DNA from: an uncultured Lachnospiraceae bacterium
Lineage (GTDB): Bacteria > Bacillota > Clostridia > Lachnospirales > Lachnospiraceae
DNA length: 64,000 nt
Assembly (NCBI GenBank): GCA_910585635.1
Contig: CAJUFE010000002.1
Coordinates: forward strand, 1-64,000
Direction of reading: 5' to 3'
Part shown: positions 43,934 to 52,899 of the stretch, one piece after another
How positions within the stretch are numbered: position 1 is the first letter of the stretch
Layout: each line of letters opens with the position of its first letter
Translations under genes and position numbers: made by a program
Notes under the pieces: model-generated
Told to the model about the DNA's origin: nothing
The model's input: the letters and a program-made list of their open reading frames with translations, nothing else
Database searches by the model: none

Positions 43934-45964
43934 CTACTCCACTGTGATGAGCTTCTCCATCTGCTCGGTCCTGCCGGTCTTTACCACATGGCAGGACGGA
44001 TAGCTCCCACTGTTTGCCAGGAGCACCGCTGTGGTCGTGCTGTACCCGGCGGCTTTGATCTTGGCGATATCGAAGGTCATGAGCTTCTGCCCGGCCTTGA
44101 CCTCATCTTTCTGGGATACTAAAAGCGTAAAGCCATCGCCGTTCATCTTTACCGTGTCCACCCCGACATGGATCAGCAGCTCCATCCCGCCCGGTCCGGT
44201 CATCCCGATGGCATGGCGCGTATCGGTCACAGAAGCGATCGTCCCGTCGAAAGGCGCTACGACTTCCCCTGTTTCTGGCTCAATGCCGACACCATCTCCT
44301 AAGATGCCGGAAGCAAATGTCGCATCCGGGATCCTTTCTCTGGGGATCACATTTCCCCGGACCGGGGCATAGATCACCTTTTCCTTCGTATCTTGGGTGT
44401 CTGGTGCCGATCCCTCTGTCTGCGCGGGTACCTGGGCCGACCCCTCTGTCCGCGCGGGCGCCTGGGCCGATCCCTCTGTCTGCGCGGGCGCCTGGGCCGG
44501 TCCCGTCGCCTTGCTCCCGACAGACGCGGCCGCCTTCTCCTTTTTCCCGGCCACGCTCCCGAGCACCATGGTGGCGGCAAATGCGCTCACGATCGCCACC
44601 GCCATGGATACCATGAACTGCAGCATACAGTCAGGACGGATACAGATGACACCGATCACGCCACAAGGCCCCTGGGAGACCGATAAGACCTTTACAAGTG
44701 TGGCGTAAGCCGCCCCGATACCTCCGCCGATCAACGCCCCATAAAAGGGATATCGCAGCTTTAAGTTGACACCAAATATCGCCGGCTCCGTGATCCCCAG
44801 CAGGGAGGATATACCGGAAGCGGAGGCCAGGCTCTTCATCTTCGGATCGTCCTTCATCCGGAACATGACCGCCAGCGCCGCCGCGCCCTGGGCACAGTTT
44901 GCCGCCGCCACCACCGCGAAGGTAGGCGATCCGCCTAATGTACCGATATTTGCAAGGATCTGGGTTTCAGCCGTTACCAGGCTATGGTGCATACCGGTGA
45001 TCACCAGCAGCGGGTAGGTGACCCCGTAGATCAGGCCTCCGACAGAGCCAAGGTCGAAGAACAGCCACATGACCGCGTTCGTCATCGCGTCGCCCACCCC
45101 CCTCATGACCGGACCGATGAACAGGAACGTCATCGCCCCGGCGATCAGGACAGACAAAAGCGGTGTGAGGATATTATCCAGCATCGCCGGGACGATCTTG
45201 CGCAGCTTTTTCTCCACGAACGCCAGGCAGAAGGATGCGGCGATGACCGGGAGGACCGTTCCCTGATATCCCACTTTCGCCACAGACAGCCCGCAGATAT
45301 CCCAGTAGGGGACCGTTCCGTCCAGCAAGGCCTGCCCGTAGCCGTACCCGTTCATCAGATCCGGATGGATCATGATCGCCCCGATGACCGCCCCAAGGAT
45401 CGGTGTCCCCCCAAAGATCTTCGCCGCGGAAAATCCGATCAGCACCGGCAGGAAGGTAAAACCGGCATTGGAGAACAGGTTCACCATCTCTGCCAGATCT
45501 TTGATCTTCGGAAAGGCTTCCACAAGGGACTTGCCCTCCACAAACATCCCCTGCGCCGTCAGGATATTGTTGATGCCCATCAGAAGACCGGAGGCGACCA
45601 GCGCGGGCAGGATCGGCACGAACACATCCGCCAGGGTCTTTAAAAGCTTCTGCACCGGGTTCATCTTTTTTGCCGCCTGTTTTTTCAGTTCCTCTTTCGT
45701 CATCTCCGTGATGTTCGCCATTTTGATGAACTCGGCATATACATGGTTCACGATACCTGTCCCAAGGATGATCTGGAACTGTCCGCCGTTATTGAAATCC
45801 CCTTTCACAAGCTCCACTTTTTCCAAAGCATCCTTGTCGATCAGCGACTCATCCTTAAGGACCAGCCTGAGCCTCGTCGCACAGTGGGCGGCACTGGCGA
45901 TATTATCTTTCCCTCCCATACAGGCCAGGATCTCCTGCGCCGCCTTTGTATACTTTTCTTCCAC
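43934..45964 (-). CDS. Sucrose/beta-glucoside PTS transporter, fused IIB-IIC-IIA
   Basis: About 676 residues from a GTG at 45964 that has AAGGAGG 8 bases upstream. IIB: AAHCATRLRLVLKD with active-site Cys near 27. IIC: about 110-470 with GGTPILGAVIGAIMIHP, GMHHSLVTAETQIL and GITEPAIFGVNLKLRYPF. IIA (glucose type): TFASGILGDGVGIEP and LLIHVGVDTVKMNG with active His near 605. The IIC-IIA linker holds three 12-residue repeats of AQAPAQTEGS type, matching 36-bp DNA repeats. Together with GH32 it imports and cleaves sucrose-like sugars. Confidence 0.93.
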   Translation of the reverse strand: MEEKYTKAAQEILACMGGKDNIASAAHCATRLRLVLKDESLIDKDALEKVELVKGDFNNGGQFQIILGTGIVNHVYAEFIKMANITEMTKEELKKQAAKKMNPVQKLLKTLADVFVPILPALVASGLLMGINNILTAQGMFVEGKSLVEAFPKIKDLAEMVNLFSNAGFTFLPVLIGFSAAKIFGGTPILGAVIGAIMIHPDLMNGYGYGQALLDGTVPYWDICGLSVAKVGYQGTVLPVIAASFCLAFVEKKLRKIVPAMLDNILTPLLSVLIAGAMTFLFIGPVMRGVGDAMTNAVMWLFFDLGSVGGLIYGVTYPLLVITGMHHSLVTAETQILANIGTLGGSPTFAVVAAANCAQGAAALAVMFRMKDDPKMKSLASASGISSLLGITEPAIFGVNLKLRYPFYGALIGGGIGAAYATLVKVLSVSQGPCGVIGVICIRPDCMLQFMVSMAVAIVSAFAATMVLGSVAGKKEKAAASVGSKATGPAQAPAQTEGSAQAPARTEGSAQVPAQTEGSAPDTQDTKEKVIYAPVRGNVIPRERIPDATFASGILGDGVGIEPETGEVVAPFDGTIASVTDTRHAIGMTGPGGMELLIHVGVDTVKMNGDGFTLLVSQKDEVKAGQKLMTFDIAKIKAAGYSTTTAVLLANSGSYPSCHVVKTGRTEQMEKLITVE

Positions 45965-46019
45965 GCCATCTTCCTCCTTCATTATTTTTGTGCTTTGCTG
46001 CCAGTAACGATCTCCGTCC

Positions 46020-46853
46020 TCAGAATGTCACGTTCATCCCATCATAAGCAGCGATCAGCCCATGTTCTCTGGCAAACGCTTCCAACTCTCCATGTGTCAT
46101 GCCGCCATTATGGGAAAAATGGCTGATCACCTTAACGGTATCTGGGCGGATACATCCCTTCTCTTCCAGCATCTTTGCAAATGCAATGTCATCCGTCAGT
46201 CCCATATGATAACCGTTGGTCTTCAGCCTTCCCATGGTAGCGTCCATGGAGATCAGATCATATCTGTGGCTGAAGATGCACTCCCATGCCTCATCGCTCA
46301 GATCCATACCCGTATCATGGCCATATAAGAGGCACTTCCCGTCCTTCTCAATGATATAGATCAGACAGGTCTCCCTTTTATCGTGGTCTGCCGGGACCGG
46401 GATGATATGGTAGCCATCCGCTATAAGATCGGCAAAGGGCTCCAGCCGGATGAACTCCACCGCATCATCCAAAGGATGTACCTTAAACCGGTCGATCAGC
46501 ACGGCATCATAAAATGCCTTCTCCACCGCCCCATTGCCATATACGTGCAAGATCCCCTTCGCGCCATGCCCAAAGTGTTCATGCCGATGGATCAGCTCAA
46601 CAGGGAAAAAATGATCCATATGGGAATGGGTGATCAGCAGATGCTGGATCTGCCCCAGCCGCAGATGATAGTTGAGGGCATGTGTGTATGTATCCGGCGG
46701 AAGATCGATGAGGAGCTTCCCGTCCACCACGGACTGCGTTCTGGTACGCATCTCCTTCCCTCCCATATCCCTCGCCCTTCTACAAGTCTCACAGTCGCAG
46801 AACAGGGCCGGCAGCCCCTCTGCCGCCGCAGTTCCCAGATATTGTATTTCCAT
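46020..46853 (-). CDS. MBL-fold metallohydrolase (PhnP-like)
   Basis: 277 residues from ATG 46853 (AAAGGAG 6 bases upstream). Begins MEIQYLGTAAAEGLPALFC with CDCETCRRAR, a zinc-binding Cys pair typical of PhnP-like cyclic phosphodiesterases. Catalytic site THSHMDHFF, PADHD, LLYGHDTGMD and a late His in VISHFSHNGGMT. Located between the sucrose PTS and divergent LacI regulator, it likely hydrolyses a phosphorylated or cyclic sugar by-product; this is inferred from context. Confidence 0.9.
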   Translation of the reverse strand: MEIQYLGTAAAEGLPALFCDCETCRRARDMGGKEMRTRTQSVVDGKLLIDLPPDTYTHALNYHLRLGQIQHLLITHSHMDHFFPVELIHRHEHFGHGAKGILHVYGNGAVEKAFYDAVLIDRFKVHPLDDAVEFIRLEPFADLIADGYHIIPVPADHDKRETCLIYIIEKDGKCLLYGHDTGMDLSDEAWECIFSHRYDLISMDATMGRLKTNGYHMGLTDDIAFAKMLEEKGCIRPDTVKVISHFSHNGGMTHGELEAFAREHGLIAAYDGMNVTF

Positions 46854-46965
46854 AGCGTTCTCCTTTCTCCCGGGCAGATGCCAGATCTTCGGTGTATACA
46901 CAGACTGTATATCCTTTCCAATAGCACCTCCTGTCCTGTCTGTATCACCATATGTCCGGCTCGGT

Positions 46966-47096
46966 TATAACTAGTTTCGTTACTAATTACATTACTGGTT
47001 AAGTTACCGGTTACTTATGGATACACGATACCACCATTTTACTGCCCTGTCAAGAGCTTTTTCCAAAAATGATAACCGGTCACTTAACCAGTTATC
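46966..47096. promoter_or_regulatory. Cluster of LacI-type operators between divergent genes
   Basis: TAACCGGTTA-like words appear at least five times: TTACTAATTA, TTACTGGTTA and TTACCGGTTA between 46980 and 47013, and an inverted pair GATAACCGGT / AACCAGTTATC at 47071-47096. The spacing suggests several bound repressor dimers covering the promoter of the sucrose operon. Confidence 0.7.
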
Positions 47097-47104
47097 ATTT
47101 TCGA

Positions 47105-47133
47105 TTGATTTTTCAGGCACCCACTGCTATACT
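47105..47133 (+). promoter_or_regulatory. lacI-type regulator promoter
   Basis: TTGATT (47105-47110) and TATACT (47128-47133), 17-bp spacer. Transcription starts after this point, which rules out the longer reading frame beginning at 47017. Confidence 0.7.
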
Positions 47134-47184
47134 AAAGGAGATCAAAAGAACCCTCTGGTGCTCTCCCAGATCTTGGAGGTCCAT

Positions 47185-48210
47185 ATGGATAAAAAAAAAG
47201 TAACCTTTGATGATATAGCAAAATATACCAATTTTTCGAAAACAACGATATCACGATATTTTAACAACCCAGATTCCCTGACTGTGGAAAACCAGGATAT
47301 CATCGCACAGGCGCTCATCGACCTGGGTTACCAAAAGAACAAGCTGGCCAAAGTGCTGGCAAATGGCAAGAGCGAGTTCGTCGGCATCATCATCCCGAAC
47401 CTTTACCTGCATTATTACGCCGAGATGCTGAACCAGATCTTAAATACCTACAAAACCTTCGGGTATAAATTCCTGGTCTTTAAGAGTAATGGGAATGCGG
47501 AGACAGAACGGGGATATATCCAGGAACTGCTGGCTTACAAGATCGAGGGCATGATCATCCTTAGCCATGTCATCCCCTCCAGCGAGCTGGCCTCTTATGA
47601 GATCCCGATCGTCGCCATCGAACGTGAAGACCGGTATATCAACAGCGTGAACACCGATAACTATATGGGGGCTGTCCAGGCGACCAGCCTGCTATCCAAG
47701 AGCAGCTGTGATGTTTTGGTACATGTCAACTCTGTTGTCGCAAAAGACATCCCTGCCTATGGCCGTATCCAGGGTTTTGTGGATACCTGTAAGGAGAATG
47801 GGTTCCGACATGAGCTGATCTTAAGGGATCTGGGACACTCCCCACAGGAGATCCACAAGGCCATGTCCGAGATACATGAACATTTAAGGATAAAATACCC
47901 GGGTCAAAAAATGGGATTGTTCATGTCAACGGATACCTATGCCAACAGCATGCTGAACATCATCTTCCGGGAATATGGATCTCTGCCGGAGGGGTACCGT
48001 ATCGTCGGTTTTGACGATTCCCCTATCGCCTCACAGGCGATCCTCCCGATCAGCACCGTAGGCCAGCAGATCGACAAGATCGCCTATGAGGCGATGGAAC
48101 TATTGGTAACGCAGATGGATGAAAGAAAGAAACGACGGCCTAAACCGCAAACAGAACTGATCCACAAAAAGATAACGCCTGTATTGATCAGGAGAGAGAC
48201 CACCGGATAG
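47185..48210 (+). CDS. LacI-family transcriptional regulator of the sucrose operon
   Basis: 341 residues from ATG 47185 (GGAGG 5 bases upstream and a promoter directly before). HTH VTFDDIAKYTNFSKTTISRYF at residues 5-25 with hinge VLANGKSEFVGIIIP; periplasmic-binding-type effector domain up to LPISTVGQQIDKIAYEAMELL. Transcribed away from the MBL-PTS-GH32 genes with an operator cluster in between, so it most likely represses them until a fructoside is present. Confidence 0.94.
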   Translation: MDKKKVTFDDIAKYTNFSKTTISRYFNNPDSLTVENQDIIAQALIDLGYQKNKLAKVLANGKSEFVGIIIPNLYLHYYAEMLNQILNTYKTFGYKFLVFKSNGNAETERGYIQELLAYKIEGMIILSHVIPSSELASYEIPIVAIEREDRYINSVNTDNYMGAVQATSLLSKSSCDVLVHVNSVVAKDIPAYGRIQGFVDTCKENGFRHELILRDLGHSPQEIHKAMSEIHEHLRIKYPGQKMGLFMSTDTYANSMLNIIFREYGSLPEGYRIVGFDDSPIASQAILPISTVGQQIDKIAYEAMELLVTQMDERKKRRPKPQTELIHKKITPVLIRRETTG

Positions 48211-48271
48211 TCTGTGATCTGGAGGCCCTTTATGTGCCGTGCTACGATAAAAGGGGCTGTTACCTATGATA

Positions 48272-48775
48272 TCAGCAGATCGTATCCCAGCAGAAAGCAG
48301 GTGACCCCATGAACGAGCAGCTTTGGAACATCTCCATCCAGCAGGTCCAGATCTTCTTAAAGGCGTTAGAGGGCTTTCCGGTCCCGCCGTAAGCGCCGCC
48401 GTTGAGATAATGGCGGCATTTTTTCGCCAGGAGCGTGCCGTCCGCGCCAAATGCGCTCTCGATCTCGATGGTGATCGGATGGCGCACCCGGGTGGCCTCG
48501 AACACCTCCTCCCTGGTGAGCACCATCTTCACCGGACGGCCGGTCTTCTCCGCCAGCTTGCAGCAGCAGGCCTCATGGGGGAACACGTCCAGCTTGCCGC
48601 CGAAGCCTCCTCCTACCCGGGGCTTGATCACCCGCACCTTCCCCTCCGGGACCCCTAAGGCCCTGGCCAGGGCGCCGGCCATCAGCTTTGCCCCGCTGCC
48701 ATACTGCCCGCACAGGGCGATGGCTTCCTCTACAGACCTTGGAGCCGCACGTAAAGTCTGATAAGATCATAACTT
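48272..48775 (-). pseudogene. Chimeric remnant of xanthine dehydrogenase subunits
   Basis: Two joined pieces can be read. The first (48680-48770) is like the start of an FAD subunit (RSVEEAIALC, GAKLMAG), with its beginning shifted in frame. The second (48330-48680) is from the molybdenum subunit (KVRVIKPRVGGGFGGKLDV, TREEVFEATRVRHPI, KKCRHYLNGGAYGG). The frame then runs into unrelated sequence and stops. Both partners lost most of their length through deletion. A GAGGAGG ribosome-binding site still precedes the fused frame. Confidence 0.75.
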
Positions 48776-48853
48776 CCTCCTCCTTTGTTTGTGGATCGAT
48801 GAGATAGCTTTATTATATTTTTCTTTTGCCGGAAGTTGAAGTGACAGATAAGA

Positions 48854-48882
48854 AACAGGGTTTCCAAATTGGAAACCCTGTT
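48854..48882. terminator. Terminator-like perfect hairpin
   Basis: AACAGGGTTTCCA and TGGAAACCCTGTT pair over 13 bp around a 3-base loop. T-rich sequence (TTCTTATCTGT) follows on the minus strand, so it probably ends the HicA/HicB-Panacea transcript. Confidence 0.8.
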
Positions 48883-48982
48883 ATACATTCATATTATATT
48901 GTAAGATCTTTACATTCATATCGGCATTTATCTGACCTACGCAAAATATAAATGAAAAATAGGCCATATCAGATCATGAACT

Positions 48983-49612
48983 TTAATTATGATAATAATC
49001 CATCATCAATTGTTCCGATATCACTTTATTATCATTTTCATCTTCACGCAGACCACCTCGCGTTTTTTTCCAGGGATCCTCAAAATGCGTATATTCCCTT
49101 AATGTGTCTCCATCTTCATTTCTGTAAGTCTCTATCACATTATCCATAAATCTTTTTTCTGATGCAGAAAATACATGGACTGATCGATAGTGTTTTTTAC
49201 TTACGATCCGCTTGCCCTTATGCGTATCTAATAACCGTTTATTTACTGGTCCATTCACATAGTCTTGAAAAGTATCATTTATAAATCTTTTTTTATAGAT
49301 CCCCAGGCACCATGCTTGACAATAATAAACCAACTTCTGTAACATCCATGTATCAACCGCATCGAGCTTATCTAAGATATATGAAGCCACATCGATCGAG
49401 GTTGGCTCTGTAGATTCTATAAACGGAAAATCGTCATCTGGGATATCTCTTCCAAGCTCTTTTGCAAGATCGATCCATTCTTCGATCATCATATCAGCAT
49501 TTTTTAACGATCCCTCTATCGTCGCTCCGTCAGCCATACATCCAGGCAGTGATGGAACGTTGGTGATGTAAGCGTTATCATCTTTACTCCAATAAAACAT
49601 TTTATTATACAT
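48983..49612 (-). CDS. HicB-Panacea (DUF4065) fusion, probable antitoxin
   Basis: About 209 residues from ATG 49612, overlapping the hicA stop by 8 bp. Residues 1-65 are a HicB-like domain (MFYWSKDDNAYITNVPSLPG, then ADGATIEGSLKNADMMIEEWI). Residues 75-205 are a DUF4065/Panacea domain (VASYILDKLDAVDTWMLQKL, VYYCQAWCLG, DYVNGPVNKRLL, VFSASEKRFMDNVIETY). The usual HicB C-terminal DNA-binding HTH/RHH is absent and the Panacea domain takes its place. AT-rich compared with its neighbours. Panacea domains occur as neutralising domains in diverse toxin-antitoxin pairs; the fusion here probably neutralises HicA. Confidence 0.85.
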   Translation of the reverse strand: MYNKMFYWSKDDNAYITNVPSLPGCMADGATIEGSLKNADMMIEEWIDLAKELGRDIPDDDFPFIESTEPTSIDVASYILDKLDAVDTWMLQKLVYYCQAWCLGIYKKRFINDTFQDYVNGPVNKRLLDTHKGKRIVSKKHYRSVHVFSASEKRFMDNVIETYRNEDGDTLREYTHFEDPWKKTRGGLREDENDNKVISEQLMMDYYHN

Positions 49613-49877
49613 CACCTTCACTCCCTCCTTCGCCAAGTTTGTATTTATTGACGATATTTCGTATTTCTTTTACTTGATAAGGCTTGATCTTGCCATTTTG
49701 TGGTTGTATATTGATCAGCTCTGGGATACCATCAATGCTATATTGCATATGTGACCCTCTTGTCCTTTTATGGGTCGCACCGATCTTTGATAAGAAAAAT
49801 GTCATTTCACTTTCTGATATATTTTTATCTGAATTCCCCGAAAGGATATTGGCACGTATTTTATCGTATCTACTCAT
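49605..49877 (-). CDS. hicA: HicA-family mRNA interferase toxin
   Basis: 90 residues, double-stranded-RNA-binding-like fold with the HicA pattern: FFLSKIGATHKRTRGSHMQY with the catalytic-type His43, then INIQPQNGKIKPYQVKEIRNIV. HicA toxins cleave mRNA in the cytoplasm. Length is slightly above the usual 60-85. First gene of the operon, behind a good promoter; an inverted AAGGAA/TTCCTT overlaps its ribosome-binding site and could limit translation. Confidence 0.92.
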   Translation of the reverse strand: MSRYDKIRANILSGNSDKNISESEMTFFLSKIGATHKRTRGSHMQYSIDGIPELINIQPQNGKIKPYQVKEIRNIVNKYKLGEGGSEGDV

Positions 49878-49914
49878 AAGGAAATACTATTCCTTTCGTA
49901 TGCTCTCTATCCCT

Positions 49915-49943
49915 ACTATATTCTATTTGGATCAAATCGTCAA
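49915..49943 (-). promoter_or_regulatory. Promoter of hicA
   Basis: Minus strand TTGACG (49938-49943) and TATAGT (49915-49920) with a 17-bp spacer, 38 bp before the start codon. Confidence 0.75.
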
Positions 49944-50013
49944 TGGCTTTTTGGTGATGTACTCTAAACCCTATCTTCACAGGTAGGCCAGAAGGTCCGC
50001 GGCGTGAAGGGGA

Positions 50014-50090
50014 TGGCATGCTGCTTGCCAACTCTCCATCATCCGAAGACCCGGCCCATCAAGCCGCGGGTCTCTTGCGACATCCCTATG
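50014..50090 (-). repeat. Dispersed repeat family 1, copy 2
   Basis: Read on the minus strand: ATAGGGATGTCGCAAGAGACC, then GGGCCGGGTCTTCGGATG, then GGCAAGCAGCATGCC. The first two words match the copy at 63801-63989. Confidence 0.65.
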
Positions 50091-50202
50091 CAATAGGGTC
50101 CGCGCTACTGAGCGCGGCTCCATATGCGGCCTCTTCCTCGCAAGCCGCCAGGGTCAGCTCTGCCTGGAACATCTGGCGGATGATCTCCTGGTCCTTGATC
50201 CA
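50086..50202 (-). pseudogene. C-terminal scrap of a FGGY-type sugar kinase
   Basis: 39 codons reading WIKDQEIIRQMFQAELTLAA then CEEEAAYGAAL to a TAG. The EEAAYGAAL ending resembles the last conserved block of FGGY carbohydrate kinases. The piece joins a family 1 repeat at its 3' end and nothing of the kinase remains upstream. Confidence 0.4.
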
Positions 50203-50286
50203 CACCTCTGATCTCTATATATCCTGATCCGACCGCTCAGTCTGTATACCCTGGCCCGTATGTACTCCTGTCCGCGTACGCTCAGG

Positions 50287-51144
50287 CTATCCCGGCCATA
50301 CCGCCCGGAACGCCCGGAGGCACTTCTGCTCCCTGGACCGATCCAGGACCGCGTGATCGACAAGGTCAAAATACCTCCCCATCCCTTCCTCCAAAAGCTC
50401 TTTCCACCAGACCGCGACATCCCGAGGATCGTTCCGGAACACCCCGCAGCCATAAGCGCCCAGCACCAAAGTTTTCGCTCCCTGCTCCGCAAATATGGCC
50501 AGGGCCAATGCCATCCGCCTTTTCATGACCCGCCTGGCCACTCCCTCATCCTGCCCCTTTTGGAGCACCTGGCCCAGGTTCACCGCAGGCAAGGTCAGGA
50601 CCGATGCCTTTACCGGAAGCGTCAAGCGGAAACCGCCGTCACGGAAAAAGACCACATCCGGGGAATAGATCCCGTGATCCGTGTACGCCATGGAGCTACT
50701 GGCCCTGTTGGCCTTATAATAGGCCTCATGGACCGTCAATGTCCGGTACAGGGTACTGGAGGCCGCCAGGCTCTCTTCTTGGGCCATGGCTCCATTTATA
50801 AAGCCTCCTCCCGGGTTCTTGGCGCTGGCAAAATTTAACACGCCGATCCTCTCCTTTCCTGCCGCGGCCAACCTGCGTATGGCATCTACGGTGGCGATAT
50901 CTTCTACCACCACTTCTACAGGCTCTGCTCCTGCCGTCGTTCCAGGGCAGGCCTGATATCGTTTCAGGATCGTCTCTCCCTGGTCAGGTGTGATCAGGAT
51001 GCTCCTCCTGATGGACTGCTCCATGTCCTCTTTGATATCGATCCGCACCGGATCCGTCTCTTGGTCCTTCCCTGAAGGCTGGACTATATAATACCCCTGC
51101 TCCATGATCGTCAGGGTCTCTCTTGCTATCGCTTTCCGATCCAT
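50287..51144 (-). CDS. TIGR02452-type macrodomain protein, PARG-like
   Basis: 285 residues from ATG 51144 (AGGAGGAG upstream). Catalytic region VLNFASAKNPGGG, then FINGAMAQEESLAASSTLY has the GGG and QEE residues of bacterial poly(ADP-ribose) glycohydrolases. YTDHGIYSPDVVFFRD and VLGAYGCGVFRNDPRDVA are the other family signatures. Predicted to bind or hydrolyse ADP-ribose adducts. It follows a NADAR-Nudix fusion gene by 151 bp on the same strand, a gap holding only a low-complexity frame. Confidence 0.9.
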   Translation of the reverse strand: MDRKAIARETLTIMEQGYYIVQPSGKDQETDPVRIDIKEDMEQSIRRSILITPDQGETILKRYQACPGTTAGAEPVEVVVEDIATVDAIRRLAAAGKERIGVLNFASAKNPGGGFINGAMAQEESLAASSTLYRTLTVHEAYYKANRASSSMAYTDHGIYSPDVVFFRDGGFRLTLPVKASVLTLPAVNLGQVLQKGQDEGVARRVMKRRMALALAIFAEQGAKTLVLGAYGCGVFRNDPRDVAVWWKELLEEGMGRYFDLVDHAVLDRSREQKCLRAFRAVWPG

Positions 51145-51295
51145 CTCGTCTCTCCTCCTGCCCCTCTTTATCCTGGCCGCCCCATGTCCCGCTATACCCC
51201 GTTCTCTCTGGATCGCCCCATCTTCCTTTTCCCCGGCAGCCCCATCGGCTTTCTCCTCCAGGCCGCTGTATCCGCATCCTGCCCGATCAGATCTC

Positions 51296-52726
51296 TTATC
51301 CTTTCCCGCCCTTTCGTTCCTTCTCATAGAGCCTGGATGGGCGGTGCCTCTCATTTTCCGTGAACTGTCCGGTCTCCCTCACCATGGGCGCGGCCTTCCG
51401 TCTGAAAGCCGCCACCGGCAGCTTTTTATCCAGGATCACCTCGTAGACCTGCTGCAGCTGGGTCAAGGTAAAATGCCCCGGCAGCAGATGGAACGCCAGA
51501 TCCGTATACTGGAGCTTTCCCCGCAGCCGTTCCAATCCGCAGGCGATGATCCGGCTGTGATCAAAAGCCAGCCCCTTCTGCTCCCGTATCTGGCTTTCTA
51601 CAAAAGAACCCTCCGCCTCTTTTTCTAAGACCGCGGTCAGACAGACCGCCTCGTGGGAAAGGGTGATCTCCCAGAGCTCCCGCCCTTCCTCCTGCGCCTT
51701 CAAGCGGGTGGACAGCTTGAACCATGCTGCCTGATCTGCATCATCCCCCGCCTGCACCTTGACCTGGCTGCTGTCGATCAGCGCCATATAGGAACAGCTC
51801 ATGACCCAGGTCCTGGGGTCCCGGTCCGGTTGGCTGAAGGTATACAGCTGCTCCAGATAAACGTCATCCACACCGGTCTCCTCCAAGAGCTCACGGCCGG
51901 CCGCCTGCTCCGTGGTCTCTGTAGGCTGGACAAAGCCGCCGGGAAGGGCCCAGCACCCCAGATAAGGATGGCCGCCCCGTTTGATCAGCAGGATCCGCAG
52001 CTCCTTCTGGGGCAGCCGCCGGTGGCTCACCGCCTCCTGATCCGTGACCGTAAAGATGACCATATCCGTGGCCACGGAGGGTCTGGCATAGTCGCCTGGC
52101 TCATAGCTTGCCAAAAAATCTTCCTCCGTCAGCCCGTCCCTGTCGCGCAGGACGCTCTTTTGCGTCTCCTCCCTCTTTAAAAGGGTATCTCGTATCTCGG
52201 TCAGGGCAAAGCCCAGGAGGTTCATCCCCCGCCATTTTAAAGGATCTGAAGCGTCCGGGTCACTCTTTCCCATGCCGATCCCCCAGATCCGGTCCCGGGG
52301 GCTGGCCTCCACTAAGACCCGGTCCTTTGTTCCCTTTAAAAACGCCCATAAGGCGGGATCCTGGGAGAACTTGGCCATATTCCCCCGCTTCACGATCCCA
52401 TAACTGGCCTTGTCCCAAGTCTCCTGGTCAAATCCTTGTACCGCCCGCCCATAGGCTTTCATCTCTTTGGGATGGGCCGATGCCATGATCTTTTCCAGCA
52501 TCGCCTCGTCGCCAAACATCCTGGCTTTCTCTGCCATCATATACTGCTCCGCACAGGTATACACCTGCCCGTCCACCTGGAACCGGCACATCCACCACTG
52601 GCTCAGACAGGTCTCGCTGATGTGGCCATCTGCCGCCGGGGTGTGGCCCCAGAAAAAAAGATATTTATAATGCTCCCCTCTGTCGCAAGCCTTCCGCAGA
52701 GTCTCCAGATGGTAGTGTCCGCTCAT
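51296..52726 (-). CDS. NADAR - Nudix - NrtR-like winged helix fusion
   Basis: 476 residues with three domains. About 1-185: NADAR/YbiA (YKYLFFWGHTP, LSQWWMCRF, YTCAEQYMMAEKARMF, DRIWGIGMG), known to remove ADP-ribose from guanine or act on ribose-amine intermediates. About 210-350: Nudix hydrolase with a complete box (GGFVQPTE then REL-x-EETGV). About 370-450: winged helix as in NrtR regulators (YTDLAFHLLPGHFTLTQLQ, VYEVILDKKLPVAAFRRK). The Nudix domain of NrtR senses ADP-ribose. AAGGAGG precedes the ATG. The combination with the PARG-like gene downstream points to ADP-ribose or NAD metabolism or ADP-ribosylation reversal, perhaps self-regulated. Confidence 0.9.
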   Translation of the reverse strand: MSGHYHLETLRKACDRGEHYKYLFFWGHTPAADGHISETCLSQWWMCRFQVDGQVYTCAEQYMMAEKARMFGDEAMLEKIMASAHPKEMKAYGRAVQGFDQETWDKASYGIVKRGNMAKFSQDPALWAFLKGTKDRVLVEASPRDRIWGIGMGKSDPDASDPLKWRGMNLLGFALTEIRDTLLKREETQKSVLRDRDGLTEEDFLASYEPGDYARPSVATDMVIFTVTDQEAVSHRRLPQKELRILLIKRGGHPYLGCWALPGGFVQPTETTEQAAGRELLEETGVDDVYLEQLYTFSQPDRDPRTWVMSCSYMALIDSSQVKVQAGDDADQAAWFKLSTRLKAQEEGRELWEITLSHEAVCLTAVLEKEAEGSFVESQIREQKGLAFDHSRIIACGLERLRGKLQYTDLAFHLLPGHFTLTQLQQVYEVILDKKLPVAAFRRKAAPMVRETGQFTENERHRPSRLYEKERKGGKG

Positions 52727-52899
52727 ATGGACCTCCTTTTTTGCTTTCTTGTCCGTTAGCCGGCATTTGCTTGAATGGTATGGGTGTCGCTGCGTTGTTA
52801 TCGTGATGCTATCGTGATGCTTTTATGGCGGCGCTATTGCTTCCGCATCGCTTCTTTGCTCCTATCTCTTTGGTCCGATCGATCTGATAGGATAAAACA

